Numbered from the stretch's first letter, positions 33,867-42,558 are shown. The stretch: DNA of 64,000 nt from Micromonospora yangpuensis (GCF_900091615.1 NZ_FMIA01000002.1:2914001-2978000); one strand, 5' to 3'. Notes: generated from the letters alone by a model not told the origin. Program-made: numbers and translations.

Positions 33867-34582
33867 CGGCGGGGCTCCCAGCGGAAGAGTCGGTTGGCCA
33901 GGGCGACGGCGACGACGACCCAGCCCAGGGTGGGTCCGAGCAGCAGCAGGGAGTCGGTCACGGCGACACCGCCGTTCCAGGCGTTCATGGTCAGTTCGGT
34001 GGCCGCGCCGCCGGGCAGCAGCCGCTTGAGCCAGGCGAGGTCCGCGATGCCGCTGATGCCCACCCAGCTGGCCACGGCGATCACCCCGAGGGTGACCGGC
34101 AGGATGGTGACCTGGGCGTGCTCGGGGGAGTTCGTCAGTCCCGCGGTGGCCAACGCCAGACCGACCATCATGGCCAGGGTGGCGATGGTCGCCACCACGA
34201 GCAGAACGACGTCGGAGGGTTCGCCGGCGACGACGGCCAGCGCGATCAGGATCGCGGTCACCTGCACCACGGCGAGGACGACGACGGGCAGCAGCAGGCC
34301 GGTGAGGATGCTCACGTCGCTGGCGGCGGTGGACCGCAGCCGCTTGAGGAAGAGGTTCTGCCGTCGGGAGGCCAGGGTGGTGACCGCGGTGGCGTAGAGG
34401 CCGAACGCGGTCACGGTGAACAGCACGATCGCCGCGATGTAGCCGAGGCTGCCGATGGCGGCGAAGGTCTCGTGCTGGCGGACGAACAACACGCAGACCG
34501 CGACCGGGACGATGAGGCTGGTGATCAGCACCAGCCGGTTGCGGAAGATCTGGATCAGCTCGCTGGACGCGATGGACAACAT
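33863..34582 (-). CDS. ABC-2-type exporter permease
   Basis: A 239-aa membrane protein with six helices and the ABC-2 layout: an N-terminal cytoplasmic arm SSELIQIFRNRLVLITSLIVP and conserved loop TTLASRRQNLFLKRLRSTAAS. It pairs with the ATPase gene 26 nt upstream. Together with the two-component system divergently encoded at 35598 it resembles DesKR/LiaRS-linked exporters for envelope-active compounds. Confidence 0.87.
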   Translation of the reverse strand: MLSIASSELIQIFRNRLVLITSLIVPVAVCVLFVRQHETFAAIGSLGYIAAIVLFTVTAFGLYATAVTTLASRRQNLFLKRLRSTAASDVSILTGLLLPVVVLAVVQVTAILIALAVVAGEPSDVVLLVVATIATLAMMVGLALATAGLTNSPEHAQVTILPVTLGVIAVASWVGISGIADLAWLKRLLPGGAATELTMNAWNGGVAVTDSLLLLGPTLGWVVVAVALANRLFRWEPRR

Positions 34583-34608
34583 GGTGGCACTTCTTTCCAG
34601 GAGATGGG

Positions 34609-35490
34609 TCAACTGCCGATGGCGCGGAACACGTCGTCGAGCCGGGTCGGTCCGGCCTGCAGGTCCCGCAGCTCCACAGCGTTCTCCTGAGCCCACCGCA
34701 GCAGCAGGTGCAGGTCCTGTTGCAGGGTGAAGGTCTCGACCACGACCCTGCCGTCGGCGTCGACGTCGCCCGACAGCGGCAGCGTCGGCGCCGCCGTGGG
34801 CAGGGAGAAACGGATGACCGCGGGCAGGGTACGGGTCAGCTCGGCCACGGTGCCCTCCCGGTGGAGGGTGCCCTGGTGCATCAGCCCGATGCGGTCGGCG
34901 CGCTGCTGCGCCTCCTCCAGGTAGTGCGTGGTGAGCACGATGGTCGCGCCGTTCTCCCGCATCCGGTCCACCGTCGCCCAGACCGCGTCGCGGGAGGAGA
35001 TGTCCAGGCCGGTGGTCGGCTCGTCCAGGAAGATCAGCTCCGGGGTGCCGTAGATGGCGGTGGCGAAGTCCAGCCGGCGCTTCTCCCCGCCGGAGAGCTG
35101 CGACACCTGCCGGCCGGCCCGGTCGGTGAGGTCGACGAGGTCGAGCACCCGGTCGACGTCGTCGGTGCGTCGGGTGAGCCGGCCGATCAGACCCACGGAC
35201 TCGCGGACGGTCAGATCGGGGGAGAAGCCGCTCTCCTGGAGCATGACGCCCACCCGCGGACGTACTACGCGCCGGTTGCGGGGGTCGTTCCCGAAGACGC
35301 GTACGGTGCCGGAGGTCGGGTTCCGATGCCCCTCGACCACCTCCAGGGTCGAGGTCTTGCCGGCCCCGTTGGTGCCCAGCAACGCGTAGAGCTCCCCGGG
35401 CCGGACCTCGAAGGTGAGGTCTCTGACGGCGTGGAAGTCGCCGTAGGTGAGGTTCAGCCGGTCGACGGCGATGACGGGTGTGGTGGACAT
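34609..35490 (-). CDS. ABC exporter ATPase
   Basis: A 293-aa ATPase with Walker A GTNGAGKT, Q-loop MLQESGFSPDL, signature SQLSGGEKRRLDFATAI and Walker B LIFLDEPTTGLDI, then a C-terminal regulatory domain. It starts at the ATG at 35490. The gene is divergent from the histidine kinase gene, with a repeat-rich 107-nt region between, so it is the likely target of that two-component system. Confidence 0.9.
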   Translation of the reverse strand: MSTTPVIAVDRLNLTYGDFHAVRDLTFEVRPGELYALLGTNGAGKTSTLEVVEGHRNPTSGTVRVFGNDPRNRRVVRPRVGVMLQESGFSPDLTVRESVGLIGRLTRRTDDVDRVLDLVDLTDRAGRQVSQLSGGEKRRLDFATAIYGTPELIFLDEPTTGLDISSRDAVWATVDRMRENGATIVLTTHYLEEAQQRADRIGLMHQGTLHREGTVAELTRTLPAVIRFSLPTAAPTLPLSGDVDADGRVVVETFTLQQDLHLLLRWAQENAVELRDLQAGPTRLDDVFRAIGS

Positions 35491-35597
35491 GTGTCCATGA
35501 CAGCGCCGGCAGGGCCGCAACGTCAGTGGCGTGGTGTCACGATCACGTGTGACGTGGCGTCACTGTTCGCGGCCGGTGGCCGCCGGATACTGGGGGG
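35491..35597. promoter_or_regulatory. divergent promoter region with GTCAC/GTGAC repeats
   Basis: Between the ABC ATPase and the histidine kinase genes, bases 35536-35553 form GTCAC-N8-GTGAC, and further copies of GTCA/CGTCAC occur at 35522-35525 and 35558-35563. The cluster of short repeats is the best candidate for the binding site of the NarL-type response regulator encoded just downstream. Confidence 0.45.
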
Positions 35598-36752
35598 ATG
35601 ACCGGAGGATCGCGGCGCTTCACCGAGTCGACGCAGGGCAGACTGCGCCGGCTCAACCTGGTGACGTCACTGCCGCCGGTGGTGTTCGCCGCCGTTGCCC
35701 TGGTCTATCTCGACGCGCGGGTCTGGTGGCACGTGGTCGTGTTGGTGCCGGGTGCCGTGGCGGCGGTGGTGGCCTTCGAGCGGTGGACCGCCAACGACCT
35801 GGCCCGGTTCGCCCTGCCCTGCGTGGTCGTCGCGGCGGCGGTGTGGCCGTTGGGGGCCCTGGTGACCGGCAGCCCCAACGCGTACTGGGGGATCTGCGCG
35901 GTGGGTTCCCTGGTCCTGCGTGAGGTGCCGCGGTGGTGGCGGCAGGCGGCGGCCGGGTTGTTCGCCTATGTCGCCCTCGTCGGCGCGGCGCGACTGCTGG
36001 TGCCGCACGACGGCGTACGTCAGACTCTGGTGAACTACGTTCTCATTCCGACCCTGCTCACGGTCCTGGTGACGGTGGCGACCGTGCTCGGCGAACGGTT
36101 CTTCGACCTCATCCGGGAGCTCGAACAGACCCGGGAGAGCGAGGCGGAGCTGGCAGTGGTCCGGGAACGCGTCCGGTTCGCCAGCGACCTGCACGACATC
36201 CAGGGCCACACCCTGCACGTGGTGAAGTTGAAGATCGCGCTGGCCCGGAAGCTGCTGGACAGCGACACCGCGCGCGCGGACAAGGAGCTGCGGGAGACGT
36301 ACGCCCTGGTCAGCGGCACCATCGCGGAGACCAAGGAACTCGCCCACGCGCAACGACGGTTGAACCTGACCGCGGAGATCGAGAACGCGAAGAACCTGTT
36401 CGAGGCCGCCGGCATCCGGGTCCGGGTGAGCCGGGAGGCCGAGGTCGACGCCCGCGCCGGCGAACTGCTCGGACAGGTGCTGCGGGAGACGACCACCAAC
36501 ATCCTGCGGCACGCGCAGGCCACCCAGGTGCGGATCACGCTCGGCGAGTCGGGTATCACCATCGTCAACGACGGCGTGACCACCGCCGTGCTGCCCGAGC
36601 TTCGCGGGCTGGCGGCGCTGCGGCAACGGGTGGCGGACGACGGAGGTGAGCTGACCGTGGAACAGCGCGACGGGCGGTTCTGGACGGCTGCGGTGTTGCC
36701 GCCGTCGCGCGACGGCGGGGTCGGGTCGACGTCGGGGGAGGGTGTCCGGTGA
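35598..36752 (+). CDS. sensor histidine kinase (NarL/DesK type)
   Basis: A 384-aa kinase with four to five membrane helices in the first 165 residues, a short coiled segment, and the HisKA_3 box ERVRFASDLHDIQGHTLHVV with phosphoaccepting His199. The ATPase part is near residues 290-365 (RETTTNILRHAQATQVRI is the N-box). It phosphorylates the response regulator whose start overlaps its stop (GTGA at 36749). It probably senses cell-envelope or membrane stress and drives the divergent ABC exporter. Confidence 0.9.
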   Translation: MTGGSRRFTESTQGRLRRLNLVTSLPPVVFAAVALVYLDARVWWHVVVLVPGAVAAVVAFERWTANDLARFALPCVVVAAAVWPLGALVTGSPNAYWGICAVGSLVLREVPRWWRQAAAGLFAYVALVGAARLLVPHDGVRQTLVNYVLIPTLLTVLVTVATVLGERFFDLIRELEQTRESEAELAVVRERVRFASDLHDIQGHTLHVVKLKIALARKLLDSDTARADKELRETYALVSGTIAETKELAHAQRRLNLTAEIENAKNLFEAAGIRVRVSREAEVDARAGELLGQVLRETTTNILRHAQATQVRITLGESGITIVNDGVTTAVLPELRGLAALRQRVADDGGELTVEQRDGRFWTAAVLPPSRDGGVGSTSGEGVR

Positions 36753-37351
36753 CGACCATCGTGCTCGCCGACGACGAGGCGTTGCTGCGCACCGCCCTGG
36801 CGGCGCTGTTGCCGATGGAGGGTGACATCACCGTGCTCGCCGAGGCGGGCGACGGCCGGGCGGCCGTCGAGGCCACCCTGCGGCACCGGCCCGACGTGCT
36901 GGTCGTCGACCTGGAGATGCCCGGCCTGGACGGCCTCGACGCGGTCACGGAGATCCGTCGGGTGCGGCCGGAGCAGGTGATCCTCATGCTGACCCGGCAC
37001 GCCCGTCCGGGTGTGCTGCGCAAGGCGTTGAAGCTCGGCGTCCAGGGTTTCGTCAGCAAGTCCGCCGAGCCGGCCCACATCACCTCGGTCATCGCCACCC
37101 TGCACGCCGGCAAACGCTGGATCGACCCGGACGTCTCCGCACTCGCGGTCACCGAGGACTGCCCCCTGACCGACCGGGAGGTCGACGTGCTGCGGGTCAC
37201 CGGCGAGGGCTACTCGGTCGCCGACATCGCCGCGCGCCTGCACCTCGCCCCGGGCACCGTGCGCAACTACCTGTCCAACGCCATGCGCAAGACCCAGACC
37301 AGGACCCGCCACGAGGCGGCCCGCTACGCCCGCGAACACGACTGGCTGTGA
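36749..37351 (+). CDS. NarL/LuxR-family response regulator
   Basis: A 200-aa regulator: receiver domain with acidic pocket (ADDEALLR) and phosphoacceptor Asp54 in VLVVDLEMPGLDG, then a C-terminal LuxR helix-turn-helix (LTDREVDVLRVTGEGYSVADIAARLHLAPGTVRNYLS). It starts at a GTG overlapping the kinase stop. Its likely site is the GTCAC repeat cluster at 35521-35563. Confidence 0.92.
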   Translation: MTTIVLADDEALLRTALAALLPMEGDITVLAEAGDGRAAVEATLRHRPDVLVVDLEMPGLDGLDAVTEIRRVRPEQVILMLTRHARPGVLRKALKLGVQGFVSKSAEPAHITSVIATLHAGKRWIDPDVSALAVTEDCPLTDREVDVLRVTGEGYSVADIAARLHLAPGTVRNYLSNAMRKTQTRTRHEAARYAREHDWL

Positions 37352-37411
37352 CCGTCGCCTCGTCCGGTGCCAGCCGGCGACTCCCGCCCGGTGCCCGCGT
37401 GTCTCGACGGG

Positions 37412-37948
37412 TCACCGCCGGGGCGGGCTGATTCCCCGCAGGGCGAGGCGGACCAGCCGTTCGGCCTCGGTCGCGCTGGCCGACTCCACGGCCAGCGCGA
37501 CCGCGTTGACCAGCGTCACCAGATCGGCCATCGCGACGTCCGGGCTTACGGACCCCTCGTCGGCGGCCCGTCGGCGAAGCGGTTCGCCCGCTGCCACGAG
37601 CATCGCCGAGCAGGAGTTGCTGTGCTGCGGTGCCTTGAGCAGCGAGGTGACCAGGCCGCGGGTCGTGGCGCTGTACACGGCCAGCTCGCACAACCACGTC
37701 GTCAGCGCCTCGCGGGCGTCCGGTTCGGCCGCCAACTCCCCGGCCCGGGCACACAGCGCTTCGATCCGGTCGTGGAAGACCGCCTCCAACAGTGCCCATC
37801 GGGACGGGAAGTGCCGGTGCAGGGTCGCCGAGCCCACGCCGGCGGCGCGGGCGATCTCCTCCAGGGAGGCGTACGCGCCATCCCGGGCGATCGCCGCGCT
37901 GGCTGCCTTGACTAGCAGCGCGCGGTTGCGTTGTGCGTCAGCTCTCAT
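37412..37948 (-). CDS. TetR-family repressor
   Basis: A 178-aa TetR protein. The HTH is ASLEEIARAAGVGSATLHRHF (residues about 28-48) following a first helix NRALLVKAASAAIARDG. The remaining helices form the ligand domain. The ATG at 37948 begins MRADAQRNR, the usual TetR start. It is divergent from the NmrA-like gene, and the intergenic region contains a perfect 10-1-10 palindrome, the expected operator. Confidence 0.9.
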   Translation of the reverse strand: MRADAQRNRALLVKAASAAIARDGAYASLEEIARAAGVGSATLHRHFPSRWALLEAVFHDRIEALCARAGELAAEPDAREALTTWLCELAVYSATTRGLVTSLLKAPQHSNSCSAMLVAAGEPLRRRAADEGSVSPDVAMADLVTLVNAVALAVESASATEAERLVRLALRGISPPRR

Positions 37949-37998
37949 CGTCTGCCGGTTGGATAAACGGGGTGGTCCCCCATATCGTAACCGGGGAG

Positions 37999-38019
37999 AA
38001 GTGGGGTGCCACCCCACTT
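37999..38019. promoter_or_regulatory. TetR-type operator: perfect 10-1-10 palindrome
   Basis: AAGTGGGGTG-C-CACCCCACTT is a perfect inverted repeat 16 nt upstream of the NmrA-like start, overlapping its expected promoter/leader. A weaker related site, GGGGTGGTCCCCC, lies at about 37969-37981 nearer the TetR start. Their position between the divergent pair strongly suggests binding by the TetR protein. Confidence 0.75.
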
Positions 38020-38034
38020 ATTCGAGGAGGAAAC

Positions 38035-38925
38035 ATGGTCGTCCTTGTCATCGGTGCCACCGGCAAGCAGGGCGGGGCCACCGCCCGAGCCCTGCTCGAC
38101 CGGGGCGTCGCGGTCCGCGCCCTGGTCCGCGACCCCGGCGCCGACGCCGCGCTGGCCCTGGGGGAACGGGGAGCCGAACTGGTCCGAGGCGACCTGGACG
38201 ACCCGGCCACCCTGCTTGCCGCCGCCGAGGGAGCCGACGGCGTCTTCTCCATCCCGTGGCCCGACCTCACCGACCTGCAGGGGGACGCCGAGCTGCGCCG
38301 GGGCCGCAACGTCGTCGAGGCCGCCCGCGCGGCCGGGGTGTCGCACCTGGTGCACAGCAGCGTCTCCGGCGCCGGTGACTTCCACCGCAACCAGCCCGGC
38401 TGGGCCGAGGGGCGCTGGGACCGGCACTACTGGGAGAGCAAGGCGGGCGTCGACGAGTTGGTCCGTTCCGGTGGTTTCGCCCACTGGACCATCCTGCTGC
38501 CCGGCACCTTCATGGAGAACCTGCTCGAAAGGTCCTACCTGTTCGGCGACTGGTCCAGCGGCACCATCGTCACCGGCTTCGCCGAGGACACCCGAATTCC
38601 CTGGATCGCCGTCGACGACATCGGCCAGGCCGCAGCGACCGCCTTCACCGACCCGGGCCGACTCGACGGCATGGACGTGGAGCTCGCCGGTGACCTGCGC
38701 ACGATGACCGAGGTCGCCGTGATCCTCAGTGAGGTCACCGGTCGGACCATCACCGCTCCGGTCCGGACCCCGCAGGAAGCCATCGAGCACGGTCTGCTGC
38801 CATTCATGGTCAACGTGGTCGAGCGGATCAACGAGAACGGCTCGCCGGCCCGCCCGGAGATTCCCCAGGCCCTCGGCCTGCCCACCACGGACTTCCGCAC
38901 CTGGGCCCGACGAACCTTCTCCTGA
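38035..38925 (+). CDS. NmrA-like NAD(P)-binding oxidoreductase
   Basis: A 296-aa atypical SDR of the NmrA/quinone-oxidoreductase-2 type. It opens with VLVIGATGKQGGATARALLD, has LVRGDLDDPATL after strand 3, and lacks the classical YxxxK. Such proteins reduce quinones or act as redox sensors that bind NADP. A GAGGAGGA site precedes the ATG. It is controlled most likely by the divergent TetR protein. A 9-bp hairpin follows at 38937-38968. Confidence 0.87.
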   Translation: MVVLVIGATGKQGGATARALLDRGVAVRALVRDPGADAALALGERGAELVRGDLDDPATLLAAAEGADGVFSIPWPDLTDLQGDAELRRGRNVVEAARAAGVSHLVHSSVSGAGDFHRNQPGWAEGRWDRHYWESKAGVDELVRSGGFAHWTILLPGTFMENLLERSYLFGDWSSGTIVTGFAEDTRIPWIAVDDIGQAAATAFTDPGRLDGMDVELAGDLRTMTEVAVILSEVTGRTITAPVRTPQEAIEHGLLPFMVNVVERINENGSPARPEIPQALGLPTTDFRTWARRTFS

Positions 38926-38936
38926 CCCGTCCGGCT

Positions 38937-38968
38937 GCCGGGCCGGCCGGACCCCGCGTCGGCCCGGC
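38937..38968 (+). terminator. 9-bp GC hairpin
   Basis: GCCGGGCCG (38937-38945) and CGGCCCGGC (38960-38968) with a 14-nt loop, 11 nt after the NmrA-like stop codon. Confidence 0.5.
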
Positions 38969-39031
38969 GACACCGGGTGTCGGAGCCGGTTCGCGTCACC
39001 GTGCGGCTGACCGGCTCGGATCCGTCCAATG

Positions 39032-39060
39032 TTGACAGACTCGACCCCATTGAGGATCGT
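39032..39060 (+). promoter_or_regulatory. sigma-70-like promoter TTGACA-N17-GATCGT
   Basis: A consensus -35 box TTGACA (39032-39037) and a weaker -10 GATCGT (39055-39060) separated by 17 bases lie about 80 nt upstream of the flavoprotein GTG start. No other promoter-like pair is evident in this gap. Confidence 0.45.
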
Positions 39061-39143
39061 AAGTGGGCCCCGCTGCTCGGCCCCGGGGCTTCGTCGGGCG
39101 GCCGGATCCGGGGGCCGGCGAGCGGGCAGGGGAGGCTCACCGG

Positions 39144-39833
39144 GTGAAGATCGTCGCGTTGTCCTGCACCCAGCGGCGTCTGCCGTCGCTCACCGACGCG
39201 CTGCTCGACGCGGCGGTCAGCGGCCTCGTCCGTGAGCTCGGTGACGCGCGGGTCCAGCGGATCCGGTTGATCGACCACCGCATCGCGATGTGCGAGGGCG
39301 AGGACACCTGCCTCGATCCCGCGGTGGGCCGCTGCACGCTCGACGACGACTTCGAACACGTCGTCGGGCTCGCCGAGGGCGCGCAGGCGATGCTGCTCGC
39401 CATGCCGGTGTACGCGGGCAACGTACCCGCGGTGTTGAAGATCTTCCAGGAGCGCCTGAAGAGCTTCATGAACGCCGACCGGCGACCCTTCGGCAACCTG
39501 CTGGTCGGCACCATCGTGCACTCGCGCACGATGCTGACCGAACCCGCCCTGGCCGCGCTCTTCCCGTGGTACCTGCGGCTGAAGAACCGGAACGTGGCGT
39601 CGGCGTGCTTCACCCAGCACGGCCACCAGGACCTGACCCGCACCGCGGCGACGGACCTGTGCGTGGCCGTGGGTCGGCAGCTCGGCATGACGCTCGACGC
39701 CGTCCGATCGCCGACCGAGGACCGCTCGGCACCGCCGGTGGTCCAGTCGCCGGGCCGCACCGCACTGCCGGTGGTTCAGTCGGCGGCCCGGCCGCGCTGT
39801 GGCGATGCGGCCGGAGCGTCTGCCGAGGCCTGA
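39144..39833 (+). CDS. NADPH-dependent FMN reductase / flavodoxin-like protein
   Basis: A 229-aa flavodoxin-fold protein. VKIVALSCTQRRLPSLTDALLDA is the first strand and phosphate loop, CEGEDTCLDPAVGRCTLDDDF resembles the Cys-containing segment of iron-sulfur flavoproteins, and LLAMPVYAGNVPAVLKIFQERL is the isoalloxazine-binding loop. It starts at a GTG after GGGAGG. The last 45 residues are low-complexity with a repeated PPVVQS/LPVVQS. It faces the Rieske operon and overlaps its last gene by 58 nt. It could supply electrons or reduced flavin to that oxygenase, but this is inference. Confidence 0.78.
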   Translation: MKIVALSCTQRRLPSLTDALLDAAVSGLVRELGDARVQRIRLIDHRIAMCEGEDTCLDPAVGRCTLDDDFEHVVGLAEGAQAMLLAMPVYAGNVPAVLKIFQERLKSFMNADRRPFGNLLVGTIVHSRTMLTEPALAALFPWYLRLKNRNVASACFTQHGHQDLTRTAATDLCVAVGRQLGMTLDAVRSPTEDRSAPPVVQSPGRTALPVVQSAARPRCGDAAGASAEA

Positions 39834-40309
39834 GCAGACACCCGCCAGGTGCAGCCGTCGCCCGCCTGCTCGCACGAGACCGTGACCTCCGGTTCGAGGT
39901 AGCGGGCGGCGATGGCGGTGTTGAGCTGCTGGCAGTACCCACACGGTGAGGAGAACGTCAGGACGACACCGGCGCGGGCGGCCCGTCTGCGGTACCGCAG
40001 GATCCCGCAGTCGGCGTTGCGCAGCACGGTGCCCGAGGGCTGGGGCTCGCTGGTCACCGCCGAGTCGTACAGCATCAGTTGCCGCTGCAGCCGGGTCACG
40101 TAGTGGTCGGTGGTGGACATCCCGGCGGGTCGTTGCGCCCGTAACAGGTCGGCGGTGATGCGGGAGTTCGCGCGGATCCAGGCGGCCAGGCCCTCGTCGC
40201 CGTGCTCGCCCAGGACGAACTCCTCGGCGGCGGCCTGGGCCTCGAAGAACCGCTGCCGCCACAGGTCGACCTTCTCGTCCGGGTCGAGGGACGACGGTTC
40301 ACCGGTCAT
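39776..40309 (-). CDS. unrecognised Cys-containing cytoplasmic protein
   Basis: A 177-aa soluble protein. The C-terminal half has four cysteines in NADCGIL, SSPCGYCQQL and VSCEQAGDGC, a spacing that could bind metal or form a catalytic site. It loosely recalls the small L-2-amino-thiazoline-4-carboxylate-hydrolase-like and V4R-like families, but I cannot assign it. It is the last gene of the GT/Rieske/CMD operon and overlaps the CMD gene by 11 nt, so it probably works in the same pathway. Confidence 0.6.
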   Translation of the reverse strand: MTGEPSSLDPDEKVDLWRQRFFEAQAAAEEFVLGEHGDEGLAAWIRANSRITADLLRAQRPAGMSTTDHYVTRLQRQLMLYDSAVTSEPQPSGTVLRNADCGILRYRRRAARAGVVLTFSSPCGYCQQLNTAIAARYLEPEVTVSCEQAGDGCTWRVSAQASADAPAASPQRGRAAD

Positions 40310-40691
40310 GGCCGGCGTTCCCTCCGGTGGCGCCGTCCAGCTCGGCGAAGACCTCCTGGGCGACCCGCAGCCCGTTGTTGGCCACCGGCCAGCCACCGTA
40401 GTAGGCGAGTTGGATGATGATCTCGACGATCTTCTCCCGCGACATCCCGAGGTGCAGGGCGGCACCGATGTGGCCCCGCAACTCCCAGTCGGTACGGGCC
40501 AGCGTGACCGCGGTCAGGGCCACCAGTTCCCGTTCCTCGACGCTCAGATGCGGACGGGTCCAGATCTCACCGAACAGGTGGTCGACGGTGATCCGCAGGA
40601 ACTCCGGGTACGAGCCCGGACGCGGTTCACGGCCGAAGACCTGCTGGAACACGGCCTCGCCCCGTTGCTGGCGGGCAGTCGGCTGATCCAT
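40299..40691 (-). CDS. carboxymuconolactone decarboxylase-like protein
   Basis: A 130-aa all-helical CMD/AhpD-family protein with HLSVEERELVALTAVTLARTDWELRGHIGAAL and MSREKIVEIIIQLAYYGGWPVANN. There is no CxxC pair, so it is of the decarboxylase/lactonase type rather than a peroxidase. It follows Rieske alpha and beta in one operon, consistent with work on an oxidised aromatic or cyclic intermediate. A GGAG site precedes the ATG. Confidence 0.83.
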   Translation of the reverse strand: MDQPTARQQRGEAVFQQVFGREPRPGSYPEFLRITVDHLFGEIWTRPHLSVEERELVALTAVTLARTDWELRGHIGAALHLGMSREKIVEIIIQLAYYGGWPVANNGLRVAQEVFAELDGATGGNAGHDR

Positions 40692-40729
40692 CGATCGACT
40701 CCTTCGGGTCGAGGGCCGGCACCGTACGG

Positions 40730-41242
40730 TCAGAGGATGATGCTGAGCTTGGCGTGCTCGTACAACGTCTCGTGGTCGAGCACCACGACCCGCCGGCGGA
40801 TCCGGAACGCCCCGCCCTCGACGGCGAGCTGGAACCGGTACTTCCCGACGTAGGTGTCGGAGCGCCCGTGCCCGAACCGGTACACCACGACGTTCGCCGC
40901 CACGTCGAGGTGGCTGCCCCGGTCGGTCAGGATCTCCACGTTGCTGATCATCCGGTTCGTCCGGGACCGGGGGTTCTCACACCACACCTCGCCGTTGAGC
41001 AGTTGGACGATCCGCTGGCGTAACCGCGCGGCGTCGTCGTCGATCAGTCCGAGCGCGTCGGGTGACTCGCCGCGCACGTCGGTGGCGGGCACGGTGTAGC
41101 GGACGTCGGCGGTCAACATCTCGTCGTACCACTCGTGCAGGCGCCACTCGTCGAGCAGCCGCGCCTCCCGGAACAGGAACTGGCTCACCCGGTGCCACAA
41201 CCGCACCCGGGCCGCCTCGTCGACAGTCAGCTCGATGGTCAC
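40730..41242 (-). CDS. ring-hydroxylating dioxygenase beta subunit
   Basis: A 170-aa NTF2-fold beta subunit of a Rieske non-haem iron oxygenase: RVSQFLFREARLLDEWRLHEWYDEMLTADVRYTVPA, then SRTNRMISNVEILTDRG and the C-terminal YRFQLAVEGGAFRIRRRVVVLDHE. It starts at a GTG overlapping the alpha-subunit stop. Beta subunits are structural partners in alpha3beta3 oxygenases. No ferredoxin or dedicated reductase gene is adjacent apart from the flavoprotein at 39144. Confidence 0.88.
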   Translation of the reverse strand: MTIELTVDEAARVRLWHRVSQFLFREARLLDEWRLHEWYDEMLTADVRYTVPATDVRGESPDALGLIDDDAARLRQRIVQLLNGEVWCENPRSRTNRMISNVEILTDRGSHLDVAANVVVYRFGHGRSDTYVGKYRFQLAVEGGAFRIRRRVVVLDHETLYEHAKLSIIL

Positions 41243-42558
41243 CGCGGATCCGCCCCCTGCAGCTCGGCCCGGTGCGCGAGGTCGAGGTGACCGTCGTCGC
41301 CGTGCATCAGTCGGTCCCACTGCCGCCAGAACTCGCGGGCCGGCAGCTCGTCGGTCGTCTCCGGGACCTCCTTGTCCATGCCCCGGGACAGGTCCGAGTA
41401 GCGGACCGCGCGGTTGAGGTAGCCCCGTTGGCACGACTCCACGATCTCGATGTCGTCGGGAGTGGCGAAGCCGGCGGGACCGAGGAAGGTCAGGTAGTGG
41501 CTCTTGCGGAGTTCCCGGATCTCCGGATCCTCGTCCCGGGGGGCCAGGGCGACCGAGGTGATGGCCATCTGCCCGGCGCCCACCGGGTCGATCTTGCGGA
41601 TGGTGATGGCGATCGCGTCGATGATCATCAGGTTGGGGAAGATCAGCAACGCCCGGTTGGTGTGCGTGATCCGTTCGGCGCGTGCGGCGCCGAACCGGTC
41701 GACGAACCGGGCGGCCGTCGCCTCGATCCGGGGCCGGACCGACTCGCCGAACATCGGCGTCCAGTACGCCAGCGGGCGGGCCGCCGCCGGTGGCAGCTCG
41801 TTGGCGCCGTGCCCCAGCCCGAGGGCCCGGCCGAAGCCACCCCGGCGCCGTGGTGGCACCGATCCCAGCGACTCCATGTAGCCGACGTACCGCTTGTGCA
41901 GCGCCCGGAAGTGGTAGATGTCGACGCTGTTCTCCATCATGAGCTTCCAGTTCGCCCGGGCCCCGTGCAGTTGCGCGCCCTGGATCACCTCCATCCCGAC
42001 CTCGGACTGGTCGTCGATCAGGTCGAGGTACTCCGTGGCGCCCGCCAGGTACCCGGTCAGGCTGCGCGGCTGCCGCGGATCGAAGGTGACGAACACGAAA
42101 CCCCGGTAGCTGTCGCTGCGGTGCTGCGCCAGGCCGAAGTCGGCCTTGCGGAAGCCCGGCCCGTAACCGTCGGGAATCGGGACCCCGACCAGGTCACCCC
42201 GGTTGGAGAAGGTCCAGTCGTGGTACGGGCACCGGAACGACCGGGCCTGCCCGGCCGGCTGGGTGCAGATCAGCGCCCCGCGGTGCGGACAGCTGTTGGC
42301 GAAGACCCGGATCACCCCGTCGGACCCCCGCGCCATGACCACCGGCCGCCCGCCGACGTCGCGGGCCACGTAGGAGCCCGCGACCGGCACCTCCGACTCG
42401 TGTCCGACGTACAACCAGCAGCGGTCGAAGATCCTGGCCATCTCCGCTGCGGCCAGGTCGTCGTCGGTGTAGGCGCGGCGATCCACCCGGAACGACAGGC
42501 GTTCCCGATCGTCGAGCACGACCGGGTCGCCCACCGGCCGTCGCGGTTGGATCGTCAC
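41239..42558 (-). CDS. ring-hydroxylating dioxygenase alpha subunit (Rieske)
   Basis: A 439-aa Rieske oxygenase large subunit. The [2Fe-2S] motifs are CPHRG (about residues 91-95) and CPYHDW (about 111-116). The mononuclear iron region is ENSVDIYHFRALH, giving the bridging Asp and two His ligands; the third carboxylate ligand lies further downstream. It hydroxylates aromatic or unsaturated rings using O2. It starts at a GTG overlapping the glycosyltransferase stop, and its own stop overlaps the beta gene, so all three are tightly coupled. Paired alpha/beta oxygenases next to a macrolide-type glycosyltransferase are uncommon. Confidence 0.92.
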   Translation of the reverse strand: MTIQPRRPVGDPVVLDDRERLSFRVDRRAYTDDDLAAAEMARIFDRCWLYVGHESEVPVAGSYVARDVGGRPVVMARGSDGVIRVFANSCPHRGALICTQPAGQARSFRCPYHDWTFSNRGDLVGVPIPDGYGPGFRKADFGLAQHRSDSYRGFVFVTFDPRQPRSLTGYLAGATEYLDLIDDQSEVGMEVIQGAQLHGARANWKLMMENSVDIYHFRALHKRYVGYMESLGSVPPRRRGGFGRALGLGHGANELPPAAARPLAYWTPMFGESVRPRIEATAARFVDRFGAARAERITHTNRALLIFPNLMIIDAIAITIRKIDPVGAGQMAITSVALAPRDEDPEIRELRKSHYLTFLGPAGFATPDDIEIVESCQRGYLNRAVRYSDLSRGMDKEVPETTDELPAREFWRQWDRLMHGDDGHLDLAHRAELQGADPR

